A stretch of DNA of 64,000 nt from NCBI GenBank assembly GCA_020637755.1, contig JACKJW010000010.1, positions 27,331-91,330 on the forward strand. The letters are read 5' to 3'. The translations under genes and the position numbers were made by a program. How positions within the stretch are numbered: the first letter of the stretch is position 1; each line of letters starts with the position of its first letter. Below, piece after piece: positions 11,736-19,430 of this stretch. Below the pieces are notes generated by a model. The model was not told the origin of the DNA and did no database searches. It saw nothing but the letters and a program-made list of their open reading frames with translations. This DNA comes from Brucellaceae bacterium. Its GTDB lineage: Bacteria; Pseudomonadota; Alphaproteobacteria; Rhizobiales; Rhizobiaceae.

Positions 11736-12509
11736 TCAGCCGTTGAGAAGGGCCAGCGCTTCCTCATGCAGCGCCGCATTGGCCGAGGCGAGAATGTCGC
11801 CGCCCTGCTCCGCCGGGCCACCATCCCAGCGTGTTACCACTCCGCCCGCCTGCTCGATGGGCGCAATCAGCCCGCCGATGTCATAGGCCTGCAAGCCCGC
11901 CTCGCAGACGAGATCGGCATGGCCTGCCGCCAGCATGGCGAAGGCGTAGCAATCGGTCCCGTAGCGCGCCAGGCGCACGGCGGTTTCCAGCCGGTCGTAG
12001 CCCGCGCGCTTGCCGTCCTTGAACAGCGCCGGCGTCGTGGTGAACAGCGTTGCATCCCCAAGCACGGCAGTCGCGCGCGTCTTCAGGCGGGTATCGCCGC
12101 CCGGCCCCTCGTAGAAGGCCCCGGTCGCGTCGCCGTAGTAGAGCTCGCCGGTAAAGGGCTGGGCCATCATGCCCGCCACGGCGCGTCCGTTGTGGTAGAG
12201 CCCGCACAGCGTGCCCCAGACTGGCAGTCCGGAAATGAAGGCCCGCGTGCCGTCGATCGGGTCGATCACCCAGACATGCTCGCTGTCGAGGTTCTCCGAT
12301 CCGTGTTCCTCACCGAGGATGCCATGGCCGGGAAACCGCGCCTTGATCAGCGCCCGGATGGCGCGCTCGGCCTCGCGGTCTGCCTCCGTTACCGGATCGA
12401 AGCCCTGCGACAACTTGTTCACGACATCGGTGCGCGCCCGGAAGCGCGGGAGCGTCTCGGCAGCAGCAGCCGCAGCCAACTCACGGAAAAACCCTCCAAA
12501 ACTGTCCAT
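11736..12509 (-). CDS. hisN: inositol-monophosphatase-family phosphatase, histidinol-phosphatase (HisN) type
   Basis: The 257-residue protein has the metal- and substrate-binding motifs of the IMPase superfamily: DPVTEADREAE near residue 38, ILGEEHG near 64, WVIDPIDGTRAFISGLP near 80, and a C-terminal YDIGGLIAPIEQAGG. The variant GTRAFISGLPVWGTL is typical of HisN-type histidinol-phosphate phosphatases, which do the penultimate step of histidine synthesis in many alphaproteobacteria. A general inositol- or fructose-phosphatase role is the alternative. I prefer the Met at 12509 because the family begins with a short helix before the FFRELA segment. Confidence 0.82.
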   Translation of the reverse strand: MDSFGGFFRELAAAAAAETLPRFRARTDVVNKLSQGFDPVTEADREAERAIRALIKARFPGHGILGEEHGSENLDSEHVWVIDPIDGTRAFISGLPVWGTLCGLYHNGRAVAGMMAQPFTGELYYGDATGAFYEGPGGDTRLKTRATAVLGDATLFTTTPALFKDGKRAGYDRLETAVRLARYGTDCYAFAMLAAGHADLVCEAGLQAYDIGGLIAPIEQAGGVVTRWDGGPAEQGGDILASANAALHEEALALLNG

Positions 12510-12612
12510 TTCCGGTGTCCCCGACCTTGATTCCGGCGCCCGTCTCACGGGTGCGCTAAAGCTTCCGCAAGCGCATTGCCCGAAGGTGCAAGCTTTAGTC
12601 AACAATTAACGC

Positions 12613-12640
12613 TTGACATTTGTGCAGCGCAACATAGTCT
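12613..12640 (+). promoter_or_regulatory. sigma-70-type promoter of the mmgR-like sRNA
   Basis: A perfect -35 TTGACA at 12613-12618 is followed after 16 bp by the -10-like TAGTCT at 12635-12640. A transcript would start near 12647, right at the first sRNA hairpin. Confidence 0.7.
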
Positions 12641-12646
12641 CGATCA

Positions 12647-12729
12647 CAGGACAGGTTCTTCCTGTCCTTGCCCTCCTTGGGCGTTTCCTCCCTAGACTTG
12701 GACCGCATCTCCTGATGCGGTCTTTTTTT
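12647..12729 (+). ncRNA. mmgR: mmgR / alpha-r8 family trans-acting sRNA
   Basis: The predicted RNA of about 83 nt has three hairpins. The first is AGGACAGG/CCTGTCCT with a TTCTT loop (12648-12668), the second is GCCC/GGGC with TCCTT (12670-12682), and the third is a Rho-independent terminator, GACCGCAT/ATGCGGTC, followed by seven T (12701-12729). Between hairpins two and three lies TTTCCTCCCT (12684-12693), a conserved unpaired block that I recall as diagnostic of the alpha-r8/mmgR family. MmgR in Sinorhizobium is induced by nitrogen limitation and restrains polyhydroxybutyrate accumulation. The TCCTT, CCTCCC and CTCCTG loops could pair with Shine-Dalgarno sequences. The family assignment is from memory of the motif and needs a covariance-model check. 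Confidence 0.78.
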
Positions 12730-12746
12730 GCCTGCAGCCGCATGCC

Positions 12747-13637
12747 CTATTCGGCAGCGATGCTGCCAGGCATTAGCCAGCTTTCAGGGATGGACACAAG
12801 ATCGGCGGTGAACTTCCGGAGATTGTCCCGCAGAAGCCCGAAGCCTGCATGGGGCTCGTAGCTTGCCTCATCCATGTAGAGTGAGCGGTTGATCTCGATC
12901 TGCAGCGCATGCAGGCCTCGCCCCGGCCGTCCGTAGTGCTCGGTGATGAACCCGCCGGCATAGGGCTTGTTGTAGGCAACCGAATACCCCATCCCCTTCA
13001 GCAGCGCAGTGGCATGATCCGCCAGCGCCGAGGACGCCGACGAGCCGAACCGGTCGCCGATGATGAAATCGGGGGTGCCCAGCATGCCCGGCACGCGCAC
13101 CGAGCCTGGCATGGAATGGCAATCGATCAGGATCGCAAGCCCGAAGCGCGCGTGCGTGGTGAGCAGCAACCGCCGGAGTGCCTGGTGATAGGGCTTGTAG
13201 ACATGCTCGATCCGGGAAAGCGCCTCATTGACCGGCAGCTTGCCGGAATAGATGTCGACACCTTCCGATACGATGCGCGGCACGGTACCAAGCCCGCCGG
13301 CAACCCGCGCGCTGCGCGCATTGGCGTGGCCGGGCAGCCGGTCGCCATACATGCGGGGGTCAAGCTCGAAGGCCTCCCGGTTGGCATCCAGATAGGCGCG
13401 CGGAAAGTTGGCCGCCAGCAGGGGCGCGCCGAGCCGCATGACATGGCTGAACAGCAGATCGACATGGCAATCCTCCGAACGGCGGATCGCGCGGTGGTCC
13501 AGCCGGCTCATCGCCAGGAATCGGGCAGGATAGTGCCGGCCGCTATGCGGCGAATTGAACACGAAGGCAACGCGCTGCTCGGCGGGGGCATGGAGGCTGA
13601 ACGGCTCGACAGCCAGGAAATCCTGCGATGCGTCCAT
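12747..13637 (-). CDS. N-formylglutamate amidohydrolase-family protein
   Basis: The 296-residue protein belongs to the N-formylglutamate amidohydrolase (FGase) family of zinc hydrolases. Its motifs are FVFNSPHSGRHYP near residue 25, EDCHVDLLF near 56, FPRAYLDANREAFELDPRM near 80, LIDCHSMPG near 175, and GGFITEHYG plus LQIEINRSLYM near 230-250. The His and Glu residues in these segments are the expected zinc ligands and bases. Some members (HutG) deformylate N-formylglutamate in histidine breakdown, but no other hut gene is nearby, so the substrate is uncertain. The start at 13637 places the family N-terminus correctly; the frame is open far upstream without protein character. Confidence 0.85.
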   Translation of the reverse strand: MDASQDFLAVEPFSLHAPAEQRVAFVFNSPHSGRHYPARFLAMSRLDHRAIRRSEDCHVDLLFSHVMRLGAPLLAANFPRAYLDANREAFELDPRMYGDRLPGHANARSARVAGGLGTVPRIVSEGVDIYSGKLPVNEALSRIEHVYKPYHQALRRLLLTTHARFGLAILIDCHSMPGSVRVPGMLGTPDFIIGDRFGSSASSALADHATALLKGMGYSVAYNKPYAGGFITEHYGRPGRGLHALQIEINRSLYMDEASYEPHAGFGLLRDNLRKFTADLVSIPESWLMPGSIAAE

Positions 13638-13853
13638 TGTCCTCGTGCCGGATTGCGAATGTAGCCGAATGTGACAGTCCGCTTGCGCCCTGTCCAGACC
13701 TCTCCGCCATGGCCATTCGGACCCGCTTGCAGGCCTCCGGGCAGGCAATGTATGAAGGACATTCACCTGATGTTTACCCTTTGGCAAGCATGTTCTGGAG
13801 GAACGAATCGGGTGGGATTCCTGCCCTGGCAAGGACAAGAACGGACGGTGACG

Positions 13854-14216
13854 ATGACCCGCATCCTGCTGGCTGAAGACGACAACGACATGCGCCGCTT
13901 TCTGGTGAAGGCGTTGGAGCGCGCAGGCTATGACGTGTGCGACTACGACAACGGCGCCAGCGCCTATGAGCGCTTGCGCGAGGAACCCTTCAACCTGCTG
14001 CTGACTGACATCGTCATGCCCGAGATGGATGGCATTGAGCTGGCGCGGCGCGCCACCGAGATCGACCCGGACTTGAAGGTGATGTTCATCACCGGCTTTG
14101 CCGCCGTCGCGCTCAATCCGGATTCCAAGGCCCCCAAGGATGCCAAGGTGCTGTCCAAGCCCTTCCATCTGCGCGATCTCGTCAACGAGGTTTCCAAGCT
14201 GATGGCCGCCGCCTGA
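13854..14216 (+). CDS. cpdR: single-domain response regulator CpdR
   Basis: The 120-residue protein is a stand-alone receiver domain. It has the acidic pair in AEDDND (residues 7-12), the phosphorylated Asp52 in LLTDIVMPEMDG, Thr in FITGFAA, and the conserved Lys in VLSKPFHLRDL. The sequence matches CpdR, which in Caulobacter and rhizobia, when unphosphorylated, brings ClpXP and cell-cycle substrates such as CtrA-pathway proteins and McpA to the pole; the CckA-ChpT relay phosphorylates and inactivates it. The C-terminal AAA is like a ClpXP degron. I chose the ATG at 13854, which gives the normal family length, over in-frame upstream starts. A terminator follows at 14244. Confidence 0.94.
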   Translation: MTRILLAEDDNDMRRFLVKALERAGYDVCDYDNGASAYERLREEPFNLLLTDIVMPEMDGIELARRATEIDPDLKVMFITGFAAVALNPDSKAPKDAKVLSKPFHLRDLVNEVSKLMAAA

Positions 14217-14243
14217 GCAGGCCAAACCCCGGCAAATTCCCCC

Positions 14244-14269
14244 AAGCCCGCCGTTGCGGCGGGCTTTTT
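14244..14269 (+). terminator. intrinsic terminator of cpdR
   Basis: The stem AAGCCCGCC/GGCGGGCTT has a GTTGC loop and ends in a run of five T. It lies 28 bp after the cpdR stop. Confidence 0.88.
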
Positions 14270-14353
14270 CATGCCCCTGGCATTTTGCCGCCAAAACATG
14301 GCGGAACCTATTGACGGGCAAGCCCCGAATGTGGTGTAAGCCCGCTCACGGAT

Positions 14354-14428
<75 letters not shown>

Positions 14429-14629
14429 TCCACCAGATATTTCATCCTTGAGTTGCGCTTCTTCGTGCGGACAACCCAAGCGCTTGATTTTCCTTTCAAT
14501 TGTAGCATTTCAGCCACTCGCCGAGGTCAACGGTGTGCGGATGAGGCGAAATTGTGGCAGGCACCTTTACGCTGGGTTATTCGATTGTTATCGGATTCTA
14601 ATCAAAGAAATTCTCAATAAGGGTGGGCT

Positions 14630-16354
14630 ATGAAACGCGCTCTGAAGTGCACGATGGCAGCGATTGCGATGCTGAACTACAGCGCTCTTGGCGTGGAGAC
14701 GGCATTGGCTGCGCCCGTGCCTGTGATGACCGGGCCGTTCACCGGGGCAACCCAGCAAACAGGGCGCATTTTCCGCGATGCCGTCCCGAGCTCGTGTGGC
14801 GCCCCCAAAGCCTATCCAGGCCTGTTCAACGCTGCCACAACCTATAACTATGAAACTCAAAACTACATCTACGACCAGCCAAGCGGGTGCGTAACATTCT
14901 ATTTTGACCCCAACAGCGGTGCGAGCCCATGCGGCACAAACGCCCATTTGTCGGTCTATGACGGCTCCTATGATCCCAACAACCAGGGCGCCAACTATCT
15001 GGGCGATGTGGGAAGCTCGGTCACGCAGCCGATGTCGGTAAACCTGACCAAGGGTCAGGCCGTCGTCCTCGTCGTCACGAATACGTCTGGCCCGGCCACC
15101 TGTGATTTCACCGTTTCCGCCGATTTCCCGAGCGGCACTGCCGGACCGGGCGCCGTCGCCCAGACACGTGCCATCATCCGCAACTTCATGAACCGCCGGG
15201 CTGATGTCATTACGACCTCCGGACCGAGCACCACGAATTTCCATTCCCGTTTCACCGGCTCGCTGTTCGGCGATGATGGTTCGGCCCCTGACGCGGAAGA
15301 GCAGACCGCTTCCATGGCGCAGTCTTCCTATTACCCGGCCAACGATCTTGAAGAGGTAAGCGCGCGCGTACGCGCTGCCAACGGTGCCCAGAAGGCCATC
15401 GAGACGGCATTCGCCGCCGAGGAAAAGCCCGCCGGCTCCGCTACCCTCATGCAGGCCATGGGGCTGAACGGCAACTATGAAAACGGGTCCGGACGCCTGA
15501 GCTACGGCACCGGTCTTCATCGCATGCTGTCTGCCTATGCATCACGGGACGGCAAGGGTCCGGTCGATCCTTCCGAAATGCCCCGGTTCAATGTCTGGAG
15601 TGAAGGTCACATGACCTTCTACCGGGACAATACCGGCAATGCCGGTCAGGATGGCTACGGCGCGATCCTCTATGCCGGCGCGGACTACCTGATCCATCCA
15701 GCAGTGCTGGTCGGTGCCCTGGTCCAGGTCGATTTCTTCAATGAGGAATCGAAAAGGCTGAATACGATGACCAAGGGCACCGGCTGGATGGCCGGACCCT
15801 ATGTGAGCGCGCGCCTGACCCCGCACCTCTATTTCGATGCCCGCGCCGCATGGGGCACGTCATCGAACCGCATCAATCCGTTCGGCACCTACACCGACAG
15901 CTTCTCGACCACCCGCCAGCTCTATTCAGCCAAGCTGACCGGGTTCTGGAAGCAGGGCAACTGGCGCTTCACTCCCAACGCCGAGCTCGTGTATTTCACC
16001 GAGCGCCAGAGCGCCTATACGGATTCCGCTGCAAATTTCATCCCGTCCCAGCGTATCGAAGTCGGCCGGACAATCTTCGGCCCGGAAGTCGGTTACCGCA
16101 AGGATCTGGAGGGCGGCTCGAAGCTCGATTTCACCGTCGGCCTGAAGGGCATCTGGGATTTCGCCGGAGACCGCACCAAGCTCGTCGGCGCCAACATCAT
16201 CAAGACCCAGGAATTCCGGGGCAAGCTGGAGGCCGGCATCGACTATGTCGCGCTCAGCGGCATGACCTTCAACCTGATGGGCTTCTATGACGGTATCGGC
16301 GTCAACGGATATGACGCCTACGGTGCCCGTGTCGGCGCTTCGATCCCGTTCTGA
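14630..16354 (+). CDS. small autotransporter with C-terminal outer-membrane beta-barrel
   Basis: The 574-residue protein begins with a signal peptide of about 28 residues ending at ALAAPVP. Residues 45-170 form a compact, Cys-containing beta-sandwich-like region (SCGAPKAYPG, SGCVTFYF, SPCGTNAHLSVYDG, ATCDFTVSADF), followed by a flexible stretch and a helix (NDLEEVSARVRAANG). Residues 310-574 are alternating amphipathic strands ending in the terminal Phe typical of outer-membrane barrels. This fits a type V autotransporter with an unusually small passenger; the passenger's function is unknown. The ATG follows AATAAGGGTGGGCT. The AT-rich 200-bp leader after tRNA-Val differs in composition from its neighbours. 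Confidence 0.78.
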   Translation: MKRALKCTMAAIAMLNYSALGVETALAAPVPVMTGPFTGATQQTGRIFRDAVPSSCGAPKAYPGLFNAATTYNYETQNYIYDQPSGCVTFYFDPNSGASPCGTNAHLSVYDGSYDPNNQGANYLGDVGSSVTQPMSVNLTKGQAVVLVVTNTSGPATCDFTVSADFPSGTAGPGAVAQTRAIIRNFMNRRADVITTSGPSTTNFHSRFTGSLFGDDGSAPDAEEQTASMAQSSYYPANDLEEVSARVRAANGAQKAIETAFAAEEKPAGSATLMQAMGLNGNYENGSGRLSYGTGLHRMLSAYASRDGKGPVDPSEMPRFNVWSEGHMTFYRDNTGNAGQDGYGAILYAGADYLIHPAVLVGALVQVDFFNEESKRLNTMTKGTGWMAGPYVSARLTPHLYFDARAAWGTSSNRINPFGTYTDSFSTTRQLYSAKLTGFWKQGNWRFTPNAELVYFTERQSAYTDSAANFIPSQRIEVGRTIFGPEVGYRKDLEGGSKLDFTVGLKGIWDFAGDRTKLVGANIIKTQEFRGKLEAGIDYVALSGMTFNLMGFYDGIGVNGYDAYGARVGASIPF

Positions 16355-16385
16355 TCCCGCGCTTCCAAAGACCCGCTCTCATCTG

Positions 16386-16424
16386 AAAGACCTGCCGGTG
16401 ACAGTCACCGGCAGGTCTTTTGTT
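16386..16424 (+). terminator. strong terminator after the autotransporter gene
   Basis: Perfect 16-bp arms (AAAGACCTGCCGGTGA and its complement) enclose the 3-nt loop CAG and run into T-rich sequence. The A and T tracts on both sides allow bidirectional use, so it may also end the ccoGHIS transcript arriving on the minus strand. Confidence 0.85.
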
Positions 16425-16478
16425 TGCGGATGGGCTTTTGGGGGCAATCGGAACGTTGGCAAGTTCCGCTGCCAGCAG

Positions 16479-16619
16479 TCAGTCATCGTCCTGCAGGATA
16501 CGCTCGGCCGCCCCGTCAAGGTCATCATACTGGCCGCTCTTCAGCGACCACAGGAAAGCTCCCAAGCCGAGCGCACCAAGGAAAAGCGCGATGGGGATCA
16601 GATAGATCAGCACGTTCAT
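16479..16619 (-). CDS. ccoS: cbb3-type cytochrome oxidase assembly protein CcoS
   Basis: This 46-residue protein has one N-terminal membrane segment (LIYLIPIALFLGALGLGAF, about residues 4-22) followed by the family signature FLWSLKSGQYDDLDG, which identifies CcoS/FixS. CcoS is needed to insert heme and copper cofactors into cbb3 oxidase. It lies 50 bp after ccoI at the end of the ccoGHIS operon. It is below the size that automatic gene finders usually keep. Confidence 0.93.
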   Translation of the reverse strand: MNVLIYLIPIALFLGALGLGAFLWSLKSGQYDDLDGAAERILQDDD

Positions 16620-16669
16620 GGGCGTGGTCCTGCCTTGGCTGTGATCGCGGCATCGGCACGTCGCATGCC

Positions 16670-18937
16670 CTATTCTCCAGGCTGCATGTTGGCGAGCGCC
16701 GGTGCATCCGCGTGACCGTCCGCGGCCTGCGCCCGGCTGCCTGCCAGCAGGCGCATCGCGTTGGCAATGACGAGCACGGAAGACCCGGACATGGCGACGG
16801 CGGCGATCAGCGGCGTCACCTGACCGGTAATCGCCAGCGGCACCGCGACGACGTTGTAGAGGATCGCAATGGTGAAGTTCTCGCGGATCAACCGCCCGGA
16901 GCGTTTCGAGACTGACAGGGCCGTGGTCACCGCTGCAAGGGAATCGCGCAGGAACACGAAATCGGCGGCATTGCGCCCGATGTCGGCGGCCGTTGCCGGA
17001 GCCATCGACACATGGGCCGCCTGAAGCGCCGGCGCATCGTTCAGCCCGTCACCGACCATCAGCACCTTGCTGCCCGAGGCTGACAGTGCCGAAACCCGCT
17101 CCAGCTTTTCCGCCGGCAGCATTCCCGCCGTCCAGTCGGCAATCGAAAGCCGCTGTGCAACTTCGGCCACCGCACCGGGCTGGTCTCCGGAAACCATGGC
17201 GATGGACAGGCCCGCTCTTGCGAGACCGGCCACGGCACTGGCCGCATCAGGGCGAAGCTGGTCTGTAAAGCGGAAGGTCGCGACCTCGTTTCCGTCCAGC
17301 GACAGTGTCGTCGAGGTCAGGCCATCGGACACCGAGCTCCCGCCCTCCAGCGCCCAGCCAGCCCGTCCGAGCCGCCAGAGCCCTTCCGGTCCCCGCGCCT
17401 CGATGCCCTGGCCCGGCACTTCCGTCACATCGTGAAAGGCGGGGGCCACCTTGTCGGCATAGGCCCCGAGAGCGCGCGCCAGCGGGTGGCGCGAATGCTG
17501 GGCAAGTGCCGCAGCCGTGGCGAGCGCGCCCGGCACCAGCCCGTCAGGACCGGCAAGGCGCGGCTGGCCGAGCGTCAGCGTGCCCGTCTTGTCGAACAGC
17601 GCCGTGTCGGCCTCGGCCATGCGCTCCATGGCGCTGCCGTCCTTGACCATGATGCCATGCTCGAACAGGCGGCGCGCGGCGATCACCTGCACGATCGGCA
17701 CGGCAAGGCCGAGCGCACAGGGGCACGTGATGATGAGGACGGCGATGGCGATGGTCAGCGCCTGATGCCAGTCGCCGGTCTGCCAGTACCAGCCGAGGAA
17801 GGAGACGAAGGCAGCCAGATGCACCACCGGCGCATAGAGTTGCGAGGCCCGGTCGGCGATGCGGCGGTAACGTGCCTTGCCGCCTTCGGCGGCTTCCATC
17901 AGCCGCACCATCTCGGCGAGGAAGGAATCGCCGGCCGTCGCCGTCGCCTGCATGGTGACAGGTCCGGTGACATTGAGCGTGCCCGCCCGCAGTTCCGTAC
18001 CCTGCGTCGCGGCCTGTGGCGCGCTCTCGCCGGTCACCAGCGAACAGTCGAGATCGGTCTTTCCCGCAACGATCAGGCCGTCCACCGGCACGCGCTCGCC
18101 CGCGCCGAGCAGGATGCGCATGCCCGGTTCGATCTCGCCAACCGCCATCCAGCGCTTTTCGCCGTCCGGTCCTTCCACCAATGCGCCCCGCGCGGCAAGC
18201 CGCGCCAGCCCCTTCACCGCCACGCGTGCCTTCTCGCGCATCACATGGTCAAGCGTCCGCCCGATCAGCAGGAAGAAGAGCAGCATCACGGCGGCATCGA
18301 AATAGGCATGCGTGCCGTGGTTCAGCGTGTCATAGAGGCTCATACCATAGGCCAGCAGCACGCCGATGGAGATTGGCACGTCCATGTTGGTGCGCCCGTG
18401 TCTGAGCGCGCTCCATGCGGATGAAAAGAAGACGCGGCCGGAATAAACCAGTGCCGGAATCGCGATGATCGCGGAGATCAGGTGGAACACGTCACGCGTG
18501 GCCCCCTCCGCGCCCGACCACACCGAAACCGACAGCAGCATGATGTTGCCAGCGGCAAATCCGGCCACCGCAAGCGCCTTGAGCAGCCGCGACAGGTCCT
18601 GGTCACCCTCGTCGGCCTCGAAATCGAAAATATGGGCAGGATAGCCGATCGCCGCGAGCTTTTCGGAAAAGGCGGGGATCACCTTGCCATCCCGCCACTT
18701 CACAGCCACGCGCCGGGTGGAAAGGTTGACGCGCGCCGAGACGACCCCCTCCACCTCGCCGAGCGCCTTTTCCACCTTGGCAATGCAGGCACCGCAATAG
18801 ACGCCGGGCACGGAAAGGTCGGTTTGCAGCACACCCTCGCCCACAGCCCGGCTGGAGGCCCGGATCTCCTCGTCCATGGGCAGCCCGCAGGCTTCCGCCT
18901 CCAGATCACCTTCCGTGCCGGGGGCGCAGCAGCTCAT
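16670..18937 (-). CDS. ccoI: copper-exporting P1B-type ATPase CcoI/FixI for cbb3 oxidase assembly
   Basis: The 755-residue protein has a cysteine-bearing N-terminus (CCAPG) and a heavy-metal-associated domain with YCGACIAKVE near residue 47. It then has membrane helices, the actuator motif TGES, the CPC copper site in IITCPCALGLAVP, the phosphorylation motif DKTGTLT, and the ATP hinge GDGLNDAPAL. CcoI moves copper across the inner membrane for the binuclear centre of the cbb3 oxidase rather than for tolerance. The gene starts 1 bp after the ccoH stop, within the ccoG-H-I-S operon. Confidence 0.96.
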   Translation of the reverse strand: MSCCAPGTEGDLEAEACGLPMDEEIRASSRAVGEGVLQTDLSVPGVYCGACIAKVEKALGEVEGVVSARVNLSTRRVAVKWRDGKVIPAFSEKLAAIGYPAHIFDFEADEGDQDLSRLLKALAVAGFAAGNIMLLSVSVWSGAEGATRDVFHLISAIIAIPALVYSGRVFFSSAWSALRHGRTNMDVPISIGVLLAYGMSLYDTLNHGTHAYFDAAVMLLFFLLIGRTLDHVMREKARVAVKGLARLAARGALVEGPDGEKRWMAVGEIEPGMRILLGAGERVPVDGLIVAGKTDLDCSLVTGESAPQAATQGTELRAGTLNVTGPVTMQATATAGDSFLAEMVRLMEAAEGGKARYRRIADRASQLYAPVVHLAAFVSFLGWYWQTGDWHQALTIAIAVLIITCPCALGLAVPIVQVIAARRLFEHGIMVKDGSAMERMAEADTALFDKTGTLTLGQPRLAGPDGLVPGALATAAALAQHSRHPLARALGAYADKVAPAFHDVTEVPGQGIEARGPEGLWRLGRAGWALEGGSSVSDGLTSTTLSLDGNEVATFRFTDQLRPDAASAVAGLARAGLSIAMVSGDQPGAVAEVAQRLSIADWTAGMLPAEKLERVSALSASGSKVLMVGDGLNDAPALQAAHVSMAPATAADIGRNAADFVFLRDSLAAVTTALSVSKRSGRLIRENFTIAILYNVVAVPLAITGQVTPLIAAVAMSGSSVLVIANAMRLLAGSRAQAADGHADAPALANMQPGE

Positions 18938-18938
18938 C

Positions 18939-19430
18939 TCAATGAACTCCGTCCTTCACGATGATGCGCTTGGCATGGCGGTAGGGCGTTTCCAGCCCGG
19001 CCTCGGCCAGCACCTCGATCACCCATTGCCCGTCCGCCAGCGCCACTTGCGCCGCATGGTGGCCATGTCCGTCCGGTGCCAGCGCGACGATCTGGTCGGC
19101 CCCCTCATGGGCCGGCCGGATCAGCTTCACCTTCACGCCCGACGTTTCCACCGGTTTGCCTGCGGCATCCAGAAGCGTGAAGGCGAATGTCCCGTTCTGG
19201 TAGGCGACCGACGGTTTCCAGCCGAGCGCCGCATGGGCGCGCGCCTCCGCTTGCTGCCCGTTGAACTGCTGGCTCGCAACATAGGAGTTCTTCACCACCA
19301 GTCCCGACCAGGTCGAATTGGCAAACCACGCCATGGTCAGGTTGACGGTGATGATCACGCCGAAGAAGGCGCACAGCACCACCAGCATGTGCCATCCGGT
19401 AAACTGGCGTTGGACATTCTGCTGGGTCAT
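18939..19430 (-). CDS. ccoH: cbb3 oxidase assembly protein CcoH/FixH
   Basis: The 163-residue protein has a single N-terminal membrane segment (residues 14-34, HMLVVLCAFFGVIITVNL) followed by a periplasmic domain with the conserved NSYVASQQFN motif. This is the FixH pattern. CcoH stabilises assembly intermediates of the cbb3 oxidase. It overlaps ccoG by 4 bp and abuts ccoI, so the genes are translationally linked. Confidence 0.94.
   Translation of the reverse strand: MTQQNVQRQFTGWHMLVVLCAFFGVIITVNLTMAWFANSTWSGLVVKNSYVASQQFNGQQAEARAHAALGWKPSVAYQNGTFAFTLLDAAGKPVETSGVKVKLIRPAHEGADQIVALAPDGHGHHAAQVALADGQWVIEVLAEAGLETPYRHAKRIIVKDGVH

Noticed and set aside
12613..12861. An 82-codon frame starting with TTG at the -35 box
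   Set aside because: It lies over the promoter, sRNA and terminator and has no ribosome site; the RNA gene explains the region better.
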